From positions 1-32,460 of the forward strand of contig NZ_LAZU01000007.1 in the NCBI RefSeq assembly GCF_000987955.1: a DNA stretch of 32,460 nt, written 5' to 3'. Positions 21,915 to 32,018 of this stretch are shown piece by piece. Source of the stretch: Paenibacillus sp. DMB20. GTDB taxonomy: Bacteria > Bacillota > Bacilli > Paenibacillales > Paenibacillaceae. The notes beneath the pieces were generated by a model. That model ran no database searches, was not told the DNA's origin, and was given only the letters and a program-made list of their open reading frames with translations. Position 1 is the first letter of the stretch. The number at the start of each line of letters is the position of its first letter. The position numbers were made by a program, and so were the translations under genes.

Positions 21915-23557
21915 ATGGAGAGAACAACGGAGCTGGCCGAGTGGCTGAAGTGGGTGGATGAAGGCTGGTCCATGCTGCCCTATCTGGTGAAGTTTCGGGG
22001 ATCGAGGGAGGGGCTTCCGACTACCTGGAAAAAAGCATGGCAGACGGCTTCTCCGTACGCCTTCGTATTGGAGAGCGGCAAGAGCGGAAGATACACTTAC
22101 CTTGGATTGGAGCCGGTATCGGTATTAACCGGGAAAGGGTATGAGGGGAGCGTAACGGATCTTGGTACCGGGCGAACGCAGAAGTTGAACGGCAGGCCGC
22201 TTCGGCTCCTTGAGGATTGGATGAATGGTTTCCGTTCGCCCCGGATACCGGATTGGCCGGATTTTCGCGGTGGTTGCGCCGGTTTTCTTGGTTATGATGT
22301 AATCCGTTCGCTCGAAGAGCTGCCGACTCTGGCACGTGATGACGCCGGGTTTCCCGATTACCTGTGGATGCGTATGGAGGAAATCTGGATATATGATCAT
22401 GCGGAGCAGGCGGTATACTGCTCCATTTATGTACCATGGGAGCCGCATGGCAACGTGGATAAGGCAATTCCTGCACCTGCCAAGACGAGGTCCGGGGCAG
22501 GGGCGGAAGCTACCGGTTCGGCCGCTCGGAAGTCCGACACTCCGGAACGATTGGAAGAACTGTTTCGAGAAACCGAAGCAAGGGCGAAAGGCATGATGGC
22601 CCGATGGAACGCTCTGTTTGGCGGTCAAGACGCAGATGAGTCCCGGGAATTATCGGCCAGGAAAAAGAAAGCGGAGTTGTTGCTCAGCCCGCATGTAGAG
22701 GGCTGGGATCGGCTGCAGAGCGATTTTTCGCAGGAAGATTTCGAGGGCGCCGTCCGGTCTATTCAGGAATATATTCGCCAAGGAGACGTGTTTCAGGTCA
22801 ATTTGTCGCTCCGGCGGCATATGAAGCTTCATTCCCATCCCGCCGATGTATACGAATGGCTGCGGCTGCTTAACCCTTCGCCTTATATGGGTTACATCGC
22901 CTCTCCAGGTTTCTCGCTGGCGAGCGGCTCCCCGGAGCTGCTCATTAAGCTTGACGGAGACCGGGTATCCGCAAGGCCGATTGCCGGTACGCGCCGCCGG
23001 GGCTCCGGACCGGAGGAGGACGCCGCCATGGAAGCGGAGCTCCTGCAGACGGAAAAAGAGCGTGCCGAACATATTATGCTGGTTGATCTCGAACGGAATG
23101 ATATTGGACGGATCGCCGCATACGGCACGGTGCATGTGCCCGAGCTGATGACGTCGAGCGCTACTCCCATGTCATGCACCTTGTCTCGCAGGTTGAGGGA
23201 AGGTTGGCCGAGGGGAAACAGGCTTATGACGTGATCGCCGCCGCTTTTCCGGGCGGCACGATTACCGGAGCGCCGAAGATCAGGACGATGGAGATTATTG
23301 AAGAGCTCGAACCGGTTACCCGCGGGCCTTACACCGGCTCGATGGGCTGGATCGACTATAACGGCGATATGGAGCTGAACATTATTATACGGACCTTGGC
23401 CGTTCAGGATGGCATTGGCTATATCCAGGCGGGAGCCGGCATTGTGATCGATTCCGATCCATACAGGGAATACCGCGAATGCCATAATAAAGCGAAGGCG
23501 CTGATCGCAGCCTTGATGTGCAGTGAAGAAGAAGCCGGCCTTACGGCCGCAACATAG
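21915..23557 (+). CDS. pabB: PabB, aminodeoxychorismate synthase component I (one-base frame break)
   Basis: PabB aminates chorismate to 4-amino-4-deoxychorismate with ammonia from PabA, starting PABA and folate synthesis. ATG 21915 follows AAAGGAGGA. The frame breaks near 23153: the text reads ACGTCGAGCG, while one extra G (ACGGTCGAG) continues [20 protein letters not shown] and runs to 23557, giving ~547 residues. The chorismate-binding domain motifs are split over the two frames: [46 protein letters not shown] in the first, then [23 protein letters not shown] and [18 protein letters not shown] in the second. A ~90-residue low-complexity linker (~175-265) separates the N-domain. Neighbours pabA and pabC favour PabB over TrpE. 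Confidence 0.92.
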
Positions 23558-23571
23558 GGGGAGACAATAAC

Positions 23572-24153
23572 ATGATTCTCGTGATCGACAACTACGATTC
23601 GTTTACGTATAACCTGGTCCAGTATTTAGGTGAACTCGGCGAGGAAGTGAAGGTATTCCGGAATGATGAAATCGATGCCGCCGGCATTGAAGCGCTCGCC
23701 CCGGATCATATTTTGATTTCTCCGGGCCCTTGCACGCCGAATGAAGCGGGGATCAGCCTGGAGACGATTGAACGGTTCAAGGGCATCATCCCCATCTTTG
23801 GGGTATGCCTTGGACATCAGGCCATCGGACAGGCCTTTGGCGGCAAGGTTGTCCGTGCCGAGCGCCTGATGCACGGCAAAACATCGCCGATCCATCATGC
23901 CGGTACGTCCGTATTTGAAGGACTGCCTGTTCCTTTTACGGCCACACGGTATCACTCCCTTCTCGTAGAAAAAGAAAGTCTTCCGGAGTGTCTCGAAGTT
24001 ACGGCCTGGACGGAAGAAGGCGAAATTATGGGTCTGCGGCATAAGGAGCATCCCATCGAAGGGGTACAATTTCACCCGGAATCGATCATTACGGACCACG
24101 GGCACCAGATGCTCCGCAACTTTTTGAAACGCAAGGCCGGAGCCAAGGCATGA
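23572..24153 (+). CDS. pabA: PabA/TrpG, glutamine amidotransferase of aminodeoxychorismate synthase
   Basis: A class I glutamine amidotransferase of 193 residues that releases ammonia for PabB. The nucleophile is Cys79 in [15 protein letters not shown], and the His-Glu pair is in VQFHPESI (~166-172). [21 protein letters not shown] and [14 protein letters not shown] are family hallmarks. In Bacillus this subunit also serves anthranilate synthase (TrpG role), and dual use is possible here because no trp genes are in view. GGGGGAGA precedes the ATG. The stop overlaps the pabC start by ATGA. Confidence 0.95.
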   Translation: MILVIDNYDSFTYNLVQYLGELGEEVKVFRNDEIDAAGIEALAPDHILISPGPCTPNEAGISLETIERFKGIIPIFGVCLGHQAIGQAFGGKVVRAERLMHGKTSPIHHAGTSVFEGLPVPFTATRYHSLLVEKESLPECLEVTAWTEEGEIMGLRHKEHPIEGVQFHPESIITDHGHQMLRNFLKRKAGAKA

Positions 24154-25031
24154 GTTTTATGGGAGTCGATGGCCGTGTTGTGGATACGGCAGGGGCCGTG
24201 GTATCCGTTATGGATCACGGCCTTTTATATGGGATGGGTTTGTTTGAGACGTTCCGCACCTACGGGGGCGTTCCTTTTTTGCTGGAACGTCATTTGGAAC
24301 GGCTTGAAGAAAGCTGCAGGCTGCTGGATATCCGTTATCAGCCCGATCCCTGTTATATCGAGGATTGGATTTCCCGTATATTGTCGGCGGGCGGCTTGAA
24401 AGAAGCGTATATCCGGTTTACGGTCACGGCCGGCGAGGAGGCGCTTGGCCTTCCTTCGGGCGACTATATGGCTCCCAGAGAGCTTGTGTACGTAAAACCG
24501 CTGCCTCAATTGCCGGACTCGCTGTATACGGAGGGAAAGGCACTGCAGCTGCTGGCTATTCCCCGGAATACGCCGGAGACGCCTTGGCGTCTGAAATCGC
24601 TGCACTATATGAACAATATCATGGCCAAGCGGGAGCTGCAGAGCTATCCCGATGCTGTAAGGCTGCAGGCCGAGGGCTTGATGCTGACCGGAAACGGAGA
24701 GCTGGCGGAGGGCATCGTGAGCAACATATTTTTCGTAAAGAACGACACCTTATTTACGCCTGATACCGGGACAGGCATCCTGCCTGGAATTACTCGGTCG
24801 GTCGTGCTTGACCTTGCGGATGAGCTGGGGCTTGCCGCGCAGGAAGGACGTTATCATTGGGATGACCTGGTTCATGCGGATGAAATTTTTACGACGGGCT
24901 CCGTGCAGGAGCTTGTTCCGGTGACACGTCTGCTTAAAACGGGAGAGGAGTCCCGGATCGTTGGGGAAGGCCTCGCCGGACCGGTAACGAAAGCCTTACT
25001 TAAAGCCTATCGACAGAAAGCAGGGTTATAG
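24150..25031 (+). CDS. pabC: PabC, aminodeoxychorismate lyase
   Basis: A fold-type IV PLP enzyme that splits aminodeoxychorismate into p-aminobenzoate and pyruvate. The 293-residue protein shows [20 protein letters not shown] near the N-terminus, the PLP lysine in [16 protein letters not shown] (~150), [11 protein letters not shown], and [16 protein letters not shown]. The [11 protein letters not shown] motif at ~250 is the usual C-terminal active-site loop. Branched-chain aminotransferases and D-amino acid transaminases share the fold, but operon position after pabA identifies it. It ends directly before folP (TAG then ATG, no gap). Confidence 0.93.
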   Translation: MSFMGVDGRVVDTAGAVVSVMDHGLLYGMGLFETFRTYGGVPFLLERHLERLEESCRLLDIRYQPDPCYIEDWISRILSAGGLKEAYIRFTVTAGEEALGLPSGDYMAPRELVYVKPLPQLPDSLYTEGKALQLLAIPRNTPETPWRLKSLHYMNNIMAKRELQSYPDAVRLQAEGLMLTGNGELAEGIVSNIFFVKNDTLFTPDTGTGILPGITRSVVLDLADELGLAAQEGRYHWDDLVHADEIFTTGSVQELVPVTRLLKTGEESRIVGEGLAGPVTKALLKAYRQKAGL

Positions 25032-25889
25032 ATGAAAACAACCGTTTACGAACAAAGTTACCGCTGCGGCCAAACCGAATTAAAACTCGGGAACGCCACG
25101 CGAATCATGGGCATTTTGAACGTGACCCCCGATTCCTTTTCGGATGGCGGGCGATATAACGACACGGAAAGGGCGGTCAAGCATGCCCTTCAGCTGGCTG
25201 CCGAGGGTGCCGACCTGATTGATATCGGGGGCGAATCGACTCGGCCGGGGCATGTGAGCATAAGCGCGGAGGAGGAGCTGGAACGGGTGATCCCCGTGAT
25301 CGAGGCCATTCATCGCGAGGCGCCGCATATTCCGTTGTCCATTGATACGTATAAAGCGGAAGTGGCGCGACAAGCGATCCAAGCGGGAGCCCACATCATT
25401 AACGATATTTGGGGATGCAAGGAGGACCCGGATATGGCGGCAACGGCAGCGGATCTGGATTGCCCGATTATTCTGATGCATAACCGCAAAGACCGAAACT
25501 ACGGCAATCTGATTGAAGACGTAAAATCGGATCTGATGGAAAGCGTAAATATTGCACTCGGTGCGGGCGTTAAGGCGAACCGAATTATTTTGGACCCTGG
25601 CATCGGCTTTGCCAAAGACTATGATGAGAATATGAAGGTGATGATGTCTCTTGATGAACTGGTGGCGCTGGGTTATCCCGTTCTTTTGGCGACTTCCCGC
25701 AAAAAGTTTATCCGGACCGCCCTCGATCTGCCCGTGGATGATGTCGTGGAAGGAACGGCGGCCACGGTTGCCTATGGAATTGCGCAGGGCTGCCAGCTGG
25801 TTCGCGTTCATGACGTGAAGCAGATAAAACGCACGGTGCGGATGAGCGACGCCATGCTTTATGCTTCACCATGGCTGAACAGGGTATAA
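25032..25889 (+). CDS. folP: FolP, dihydropteroate synthase (sulfonamide target)
   Basis: FolP joins p-aminobenzoate to dihydropterin pyrophosphate. The 285-residue TIM-barrel protein has both signatures: IMGILNVTPDSFSDGG (~28-43) and GADLIDIGGESTRPGH (~59-74). Loops with SIDTYKAEVARQAI, HIINDIWG, DPGIGFAKDYDEN and TSRKKFI follow. B. subtilis calls it sul. The start codon abuts the pabC stop, so translation is coupled. No substitution that I would associate with sulfonamide resistance can be asserted by eye. Confidence 0.96.
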   Translation: MKTTVYEQSYRCGQTELKLGNATRIMGILNVTPDSFSDGGRYNDTERAVKHALQLAAEGADLIDIGGESTRPGHVSISAEEELERVIPVIEAIHREAPHIPLSIDTYKAEVARQAIQAGAHIINDIWGCKEDPDMAATAADLDCPIILMHNRKDRNYGNLIEDVKSDLMESVNIALGAGVKANRIILDPGIGFAKDYDENMKVMMSLDELVALGYPVLLATSRKKFIRTALDLPVDDVVEGTAATVAYGIAQGCQLVRVHDVKQIKRTVRMSDAMLYASPWLNRV

Positions 25890-25926
25890 ACAGGAAGAGA
25901 ACAATCGAAGGAAGGCGGCGGAACGA

Positions 25927-26289
25927 ATGGACAAAATGAAAATGCGGGGCATGGAGTACTACGGGTATCACGGGGTATTTGAGGAAGAACGAAAACTTGG
26001 CCAACGGTTTTACGTCGATCTTGAGCTGGAACTTGATCTGAGCCAAGCCGGACGCTCGGATGATCTGACCCAAACGGTAAATTATGCCGAAGTGCACGAG
26101 CTGCTGCAAGGGATCATGCGGAACAAGTCCTTTAAGCTGATTGAAGCTTTAGCGGAGCATATTGCATCCGAGGTATTGGACACTTATACTAGTATCGATG
26201 CTTTAACGGTTAAGGTAACCAAACCGCATCCACCGTTTGATATTCATTTTGAAGGTGTTACCGTAGAGCTGCACCGGACCAGAAAGTGA
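25927..26289 (+). CDS. folB: FolB, dihydroneopterin aldolase
   Basis: A 120-residue enzyme that converts dihydroneopterin to hydroxymethyl-dihydropterin and glycolaldehyde, forming an octamer of tunnel folds. The opening MRGMEYYGYHGVFEEERKLGQ has the catalytic-site Tyr and Glu region. YVDLELELDLS, TVNYAEVHELLQ and the C-terminal lysine in VKVTKPHPP are diagnostic. GGAAGGCGGCGGA lies before the ATG. Its stop overlaps the folK GTG (GTGA), which suggests coupling to the next step of the same pathway. Confidence 0.95.
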   Translation: MDKMKMRGMEYYGYHGVFEEERKLGQRFYVDLELELDLSQAGRSDDLTQTVNYAEVHELLQGIMRNKSFKLIEALAEHIASEVLDTYTSIDALTVKVTKPHPPFDIHFEGVTVELHRTRK

Positions 26290-26846
26290 GACGTATCATG
26301 AATGCACACACCACCTCTGACCCATCAGAGGCTTATATTGCTTTAGGGGCCAACTTGGGGGACCGGGAAGCGACGCTGATGGAGGCCCTGGAGCTTCTGG
26401 ATCAGCACCCTGACATCGCCGTTTTGCGCTGCTCCCATTTGTATGAAACGGATCCCGTGGGCAACGTGGACCAACCGATGTTCTTGAACATGGCGGCCGC
26501 CGTATCAACCTCGCTTGAACCGCAGGGGTTGTTAGCGGAAATGCAGAAGATTGAGAAACGGCTTGGGCGGGTGCGCCATATCCGCTGGGGTCCCCGGACG
26601 GTTGATCTTGATCTGTTGTGGGTGGAAGGCCAAAAGCTGAATGCTCCCGACCTGATTCTTCCGCATCCCCGGATGCTGGAAAGGGCGTTTGTGCTCGTGC
26701 CGCTCGCCGATATTGTCTCCGAGCATGAGCCCTCCGGTCTGTATACTACGGTTAAGACAGCGCTTGAGAAACTGGACGGAAAGGAAGGAATACAGCTTTG
26801 GAGAACTTGCAGCTGGCGCAGCGTATCCGCGCTTTCCGAAAGTTAA
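26286..26846 (+). CDS. folK: FolK, hydroxymethyl-dihydropterin pyrophosphokinase
   Basis: FolK transfers pyrophosphate from ATP to 6-hydroxymethyl-dihydropterin, giving the FolP substrate. Start GTG 26286 overlaps folB; ATG 26298 is an alternative. Motifs: YIALGANLGDREATLMEAL, YETDPVGNVDQPMFLNMAA, and the ATP and Mg site RWGPRTVDLDLLWVEG, followed by LPHPRMLERAFVLVPLADI. The last 49 bases overlap yazB in another frame. The C-terminal residues GIQLWRTCSW resemble the usual FolK end, so the overlap looks genuine and not a frameshift artefact. Confidence 0.95.
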   Translation: MRRIMNAHTTSDPSEAYIALGANLGDREATLMEALELLDQHPDIAVLRCSHLYETDPVGNVDQPMFLNMAAAVSTSLEPQGLLAEMQKIEKRLGRVRHIRWGPRTVDLDLLWVEGQKLNAPDLILPHPRMLERAFVLVPLADIVSEHEPSGLYTTVKTALEKLDGKEGIQLWRTCSWRSVSALSES

Positions 26847-27010
26847 AGGGCCTTACTCAGCAGGAGCTTGCTTCGAGGATCAACATTTCCTTGGCTGTGC
26901 TGGGCGCGATCGAGCGGGGCAACCGCCGTGCCGAGGATCAAATTTTAGTTAAAATTGCGGATGAACTGGGCATTACTTTACAAGAGCTTACCAATCGCGA
27001 CTCGCGTTAA
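26798..27010 (+). CDS. yazB: YazB, small XRE-family helix-turn-helix protein
   Basis: A 70-residue protein that is one Cro/C1-type helix-turn-helix domain: LAQRIRAFRKLKGLTQQELASRINISLAVLGAIERGNRRA, then a short helix ending LTNRDSR. It begins at TTG 26798 with AAGGAAGGAA ~8 bases upstream, inside the end of folK. B. subtilis yazB sits at the same place after folK and its target is unknown. Position inside the folate operon suggests co-expression with it, possibly as a local regulator, but nothing in the sequence shows its operator. Confidence 0.88.
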   Translation: MENLQLAQRIRAFRKLKGLTQQELASRINISLAVLGAIERGNRRAEDQILVKIADELGITLQELTNRDSR

Positions 27011-27064
27011 ATAGATGCAAGAATAGATTTTTAATAAAAGAGGAAAAAGGAGCGAAATGACGTA

Positions 27065-28087
27065 ATGCTTAAAATTGGGAACATCGAGATGAAAAACCAG
27101 GTTGTTCTCGCTCCGATGGCGGGGGTGTGCAACCCGGCGTTTCGTTTGATCGCCAAGGAATTCGGGACCGGTCTGGTTTGCGCGGAAATGGTGAGCGGCA
27201 AAGCCATCGTTCACGGCAACAAGCGCACGCAGGAGATGCTGTTTGTTGACGAACGGGAGAAACCGATGAGTCTGCAGATTTTTGGGGGCGACCGCGAATC
27301 GTTGGTCGAGGCTGCCAAGGTTGTTGACCAGCAGACCAATGCCGATATCATCGACATTAACATGGGCTGCCCGGCGCCAAAGGTCACTAAGATTGATGCC
27401 GGTGCACGCTGGCTGCTGGATTCCAACAAAATATATGAGATGGTGGCGGCTGTCGTGGATGCCGTCGACAAGCCGGTGACGGTGAAAATGCGCACCGGCT
27501 GGGACAGCGATCATATCTATGCGGTGGAGAATGCCATGGCGGTAGAACGTGCCGGAGGCCAAGCCGTCAGCGTTCATGGACGTACCCGGGAGCAGCTGTA
27601 TACCGGCCATGCGGACTGGGACATTATAAGACAGGTTAAGGAGGCCGTCTCCATTCCGGTCATCGGCAACGGAGACGTGGTTACGCCGGAGGATGCCCGC
27701 CGCATGCTGGATCAAACCGGCTGTGACGGCGTCATGATCGGACGCGGAGCATTGGGCAACCCTTGGATGCTTTACCGTACGGTCGAATACCTCAAGACGG
27801 GCGAGTTGCTTCCGGATCCATCGCCCCAGGAGAAAATCCGGATCGCCATACTTCACATGGACCGCCTGATTGCCCTTCGCGGAGAAGATGTTGCCGTCCG
27901 TGAAATGAGGAAGCATCTATCCTGGTATTTGAAAGGACTCAAGGGTTCGGCTCGCATCAAGGACGTCATTATGGAAGAAACCAAGCGTGACGAAATGGTT
28001 AATATCTTGAACAATTTCGTGAACAATCTGGAGTACGGGGATACTGGTGCGGGGAGTGCATACCCGCAGGCTGCTACAGCGATGTAA
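27065..28087 (+). CDS. dusB: DusB-type tRNA-dihydrouridine synthase (YacF)
   Basis: An FMN enzyme that reduces uridine to dihydrouridine in the tRNA D-loop. The 340-residue protein shows [22 protein letters not shown] at ~14-35, the catalytic cysteine in [13 protein letters not shown] (~100), [35 protein letters not shown], and the FMN phosphate site [12 protein letters not shown] plus [15 protein letters not shown]-terminal helical tRNA-binding domain follows. AAAGGAG lies 12 bases before the ATG, which is long because a two-codon frame (ATG ACG TAA, 27057-27065) is inserted at the normal spacing and its stop overlaps this ATG. Confidence 0.94.
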   Translation: MLKIGNIEMKNQVVLAPMAGVCNPAFRLIAKEFGTGLVCAEMVSGKAIVHGNKRTQEMLFVDEREKPMSLQIFGGDRESLVEAAKVVDQQTNADIIDINMGCPAPKVTKIDAGARWLLDSNKIYEMVAAVVDAVDKPVTVKMRTGWDSDHIYAVENAMAVERAGGQAVSVHGRTREQLYTGHADWDIIRQVKEAVSIPVIGNGDVVTPEDARRMLDQTGCDGVMIGRGALGNPWMLYRTVEYLKTGELLPDPSPQEKIRIAILHMDRLIALRGEDVAVREMRKHLSWYLKGLKGSARIKDVIMEETKRDEMVNILNNFVNNLEYGDTGAGSAYPQAATAM

Positions 28088-28152
28088 CCCTTAGAGCGTC
28101 TAGGGGCAAATTGGAGGCGCGATAGCGTTTTCATAAATGCCCCGGGCGCTCA

Positions 28153-28181
28153 TTGACTTTTTGAAATGGTTCCCATATAAT
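28153..28181 (+). promoter_or_regulatory. Sigma-A promoter of greA
   Basis: TTGACT (28153-28158), a 17-base spacer and a consensus TATAAT (28176-28181). It gives a leader of ~118 bases. Confidence 0.85.
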
Positions 28182-28220
28182 TTTTCAGTATAAATTCGCC
28201 TAGATATACAGCAAGCATCA

Positions 28221-28270
28221 GGGGAAGTTCTGTTCCCCGAAGATTCGCATATAGTATGGTGGTATGGTGG
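28221..28270 (+). promoter_or_regulatory. greA leader hairpin and 8-base tandem repeat
   Basis: GGGGAA-GTTCTG-TTCCCC (28221-28238) is a compact 6-bp hairpin. Two perfect tandem copies of TATGGTGG follow (28255-28262, 28263-28270), ~35 bases before the greA ATG. No T-run follows the hairpin. Confidence 0.45.
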
Positions 28271-28305
28271 TTTAAATTATTTACATGACAGGAGAATCGG
28301 TTAAG

Positions 28306-28782
28306 ATGAGCGATAAAGAAGTCATCCTTACTCAAGATGGTCTTAAGAAGCTGGAGGACGAACTTGAGAATCTGAAGTCCGTTAAACGGCGTGAAGTCGC
28401 GGAACGAATTAAAGTTGCCATCGGCTATGGCGATATCAGTGAGAACTCGGAATATGAAGACGCCAAAAACGAACAAGCCTTTATCGAAGGCCGTATCATT
28501 ACGCTTGAGAAAATGCTTCGCAATGCGCGAATCATTAATAATGACGATATTAATACAGATGTTGTAAATGTCGGCAATACGGTTATCGTCGAGGATCTGG
28601 AGTATGGCGATACGATGGAATACACGATTGTCGGAACGGCCGAATCCGATCCGCTTAACAATAAGATTTCCAATGAGAGCCCTGTCGGCAAAGCGATTAT
28701 CGGTAAAGCCAAAGGCTCCGTGGTCGATGTGAACGTTCCGGCCGGCGTCATTCAATATAAAATCGTAGATATTAAGAAGTAA
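28306..28782 (+). CDS. greA: GreA, transcript cleavage factor
   Basis: GreA enters the RNA polymerase secondary channel and rescues backtracked complexes by stimulating RNA cleavage. ATG 28306 is preferred over in-frame ATG 28285 because AGGAG lies between them at correct spacing; it gives the standard 158 residues. The N-terminal coiled coil (~1-75) carries the acidic tip [19 protein letters not shown] with the Asp and Glu that hold the catalytic Mg. The C-terminal FKBP-like domain holds [37 protein letters not shown] and [12 protein letters not shown]. The gene has its own promoter and terminator. Confidence 0.96.
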   Translation: MSDKEVILTQDGLKKLEDELENLKSVKRREVAERIKVAIGYGDISENSEYEDAKNEQAFIEGRIITLEKMLRNARIINNDDINTDVVNVGNTVIVEDLEYGDTMEYTIVGTAESDPLNNKISNESPVGKAIIGKAKGSVVDVNVPAGVIQYKIVDIKK

Positions 28783-30436
<1,654 letters not shown>

Positions 30437-30458
30437 AGCGATGTTGAAATAGGTAAAT

Positions 30459-30497
30459 CGTCTATCTACGTTTTTCAAAAGAAAACCTGACCGCATT
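30459..30497. repeat. Possible diverged, inverted copy of the 52-bp intergenic repeat
   Basis: Read against the reverse complement of copy 2, both ends match (CGTCTATC, then ACGT, and GACCGCATT at the other end) at nearly the same distance (one indel), while the middle has diverged. About two-thirds of positions agree overall. Confidence 0.45.
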
Positions 30498-30543
30498 CGG
30501 CACGCGTTTAATTGTTGCGATATCAGATGTGGATTAATGTTAT

Positions 30544-30592
30544 AAAAAAAGGAACAGCTTGTGCTATAAGCGCAGAGCTGTTCCTTTTTTTA
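30544..30592. terminator. Bidirectional terminator between lysS and the convergent tetR gene
   Basis: AAAAAAAGGAACAGCT and AGCTGTTCCTTTTTTT form a long perfect stem, with A's on one side and T's on the other, so it can end transcripts from both strands. It lies just 17 bases beyond the tetR stop. Confidence 0.92.
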
Positions 30593-30608
30593 TAAAAAAC
30601 TTGCCCTA

Positions 30609-31211
30609 TCATAGATCCCTGGACCGACACAATGAAAGCAGGTGGCTGCTTACTACGGCGTTCACTTTTTCAGCAGTCACAAAATCGGGCCGAAGGACCG
30701 CATGAATGGCCAGGCCGTCGATCAAGGCATAGAACCGTTCCGCTTCGATCTCAGGATTCAGTCCAGGCACTGCCAGTCCATGTTCGATTAATGCCCGAAC
30801 GATCGTAACAAACATATGGCGCATATCGTCGTCAACCTGGTTGCGGAGGGCTTCAAGCGAAGAATCGGACATCGACTTAACGACAAAAGCAAACCACACC
30901 TCCATTTCCTGTTTCGTATCCTCATTCAGCGGCAGTATCTGCTGTATAAGGACCGGAATGTCTTTAAGCAATTCCCCCGAAAAAACCATGCTTTTTACAC
31001 GATTGTTTACTCTTTCCGAGACAAGTTTCATGGAATAAGCGTACAGTTCGGATTGAGTCGCAAAATAATGGCGGAGCGATCCGACGGAAAGGCCCGCCTC
31101 CTCCGCAATATTGCGTACGGAAGCTTGCTCCATCCCGTGCTGGCGAATAACTCTCCAGGAGGCTTCGGCCACCTTTTCTTTTTGAAGATCATGATCAACG
31201 ATTTTTGGCAT
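30609..31211 (-). CDS. TetR/AcrR-family transcriptional regulator
   Basis: A 200-residue regulator on the minus strand. ATG 31211 gives MPKIVDHDLQKEKVAEASW. Longer upstream reading exists but is low-complexity and crosses the promoter region, so it is rejected. Residues ~8-55 are the TetR DNA-binding domain: VAEASWRVIRQHGMEQASVRNIAEEAGLSVGSLRHYFATQSELYAYS. The rest is an all-helical ligand and dimer domain resembling the BetI-type C-terminal domain. The start codon lies only 6 bases from a perfect TATAAT with no ribosome site, suggesting a leaderless mRNA. Its divergent neighbour, a five-helix membrane protein, is the likely target. The ligand is unknown. Confidence 0.88.
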   Translation of the reverse strand: MPKIVDHDLQKEKVAEASWRVIRQHGMEQASVRNIAEEAGLSVGSLRHYFATQSELYAYSMKLVSERVNNRVKSMVFSGELLKDIPVLIQQILPLNEDTKQEMEVWFAFVVKSMSDSSLEALRNQVDDDMRHMFVTIVRALIEHGLAVPGLNPEIEAERFYALIDGLAIHAVLRPDFVTAEKVNAVVSSHLLSLCRSRDL

Positions 31212-31217
31212 GTATCT

Positions 31218-31247
31218 ATTATAACACGGTATTGTTTTATTTAATAC
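31218..31247 (-). promoter_or_regulatory. tetR promoter -10 and candidate autoregulatory operator
   Basis: On the minus strand a consensus TATAAT (31223-31218) stands 6 bases from the ATG; no good -35 is seen at 17 bases. A palindrome GTATT-N9-AATAC (31229-31247) lies just upstream of the -10 between the two divergent genes, where a TetR-type repressor would bind. Confidence 0.5.
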
Positions 31248-31267
31248 AGATGTGCTATATTGTTTTT

Positions 31268-31275
31268 GGTACAAT
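31268..31275 (+). promoter_or_regulatory. Extended -10 promoter of the membrane-protein gene
   Basis: TACAAT (31270-31275) has the extended -10 TGG just before it. No good -35 is present. AGAGGAGAGG at 31292-31301 is the ribosome site. Confidence 0.5.
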
Positions 31276-31308
31276 TGTTTTAAATAAAAAAAGAGGAGAG
31301 GAAGCCGG

Positions 31309-31839
31309 ATGATTGGAGCGCTGATTATTGGCTGTGAAATTGCCTTTTGGATTTTTGTGCTTGCCGGATTAAGCGCAAGATATATTTTAGGGTGGAAAAA
31401 GGCGGGAGCCGTGCTGTTGGTCTGCACGCCTATTGTGGATCTGCTTCTCATTCTGGCAACCGTGATCGACCTTAGAAACGGGGCGAAGGCTGAATTCATG
31501 CATGCGCTGGCCGCCGTGTATATCGGTGTGACGGTGGCTTACGGGCACCGGATGATCAAATGGGCGGACGAGAGATTCGCCCACAAGTTTGCGGGAGGCC
31601 AGAAGCCCGCCCCCAAACCCCGGCATGGAGAGGCTCATGCCCGAATGGAGCGGCAAGGCTGGTACCGGCATCTCCTGGCATGGGTCATTGGATCGGTGCT
31701 GCTCGGCGTGATGATTGTGGTCGTCGGCGATCAGGACCGGACTAAAGAGCTTGGCCTCATGGTACTGCGCTGGGCCGCAATTTTGGGGATTGATTTTGTT
31801 ATTAGTTTCAGTTACACGCTGTGGCCCAAAAAGGCATAA
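31309..31839 (+). CDS. Uncharacterised five-helix membrane protein
   Basis: A 176-residue protein with about five membrane helices: ~2-24, ~32-52, ~58-78, ~122-142 and ~152-172. Between helices 3 and 4 lies a ~40-residue hydrophilic loop rich in His, Lys and Pro (KFAGGQKPAPKPRHGEAHARMER). No transporter signature such as SMR or MFS is visible. Similar small integral proteins exist in Bacillus (YmcC-like), but I cannot confirm homology. It is divergent from the TetR-family gene and probably under its control. Possible jobs include export or envelope stress response; neither is shown by the sequence. Confidence 0.7.
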   Translation: MIGALIIGCEIAFWIFVLAGLSARYILGWKKAGAVLLVCTPIVDLLLILATVIDLRNGAKAEFMHALAAVYIGVTVAYGHRMIKWADERFAHKFAGGQKPAPKPRHGEAHARMERQGWYRHLLAWVIGSVLLGVMIVVVGDQDRTKELGLMVLRWAAILGIDFVISFSYTLWPKKA

Positions 31840-31874
31840 GGTATATTTAGAAACTTATATTGTATCAGTATCGT

Positions 31875-31888
31875 GATTCAATTGAATC
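31875..31888. repeat. Perfect 14-bp palindrome GATTCAATTGAATC
   Basis: Self-complementary without a loop, 52 bases upstream of the P1 -35. It may be a protein-binding site for a dimeric regulator; no T-run makes it a terminator. Confidence 0.5.
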
Positions 31889-31939
31889 GAACGGATTTAA
31901 AGTGGGATATTTTACAAGTTATTTAAATGTATAAAAGGG

Positions 31940-31969
31940 TTGATTCTTACGGCCGGGATATGTTATATT
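31940..31969 (+). promoter_or_regulatory. rrn promoter P1
   Basis: TTGATT (31940-31945), an 18-base spacer and TATATT (31964-31969). A TTATAT one base earlier gives a 17-base spacer. Typical of tandem rRNA promoters in Bacilli. Confidence 0.6.
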
Positions 31970-32018
31970 ATATTTCCGGCCGAGAGAAACGGACGGCATT
32001 CAATCGATAGAGATAAAC

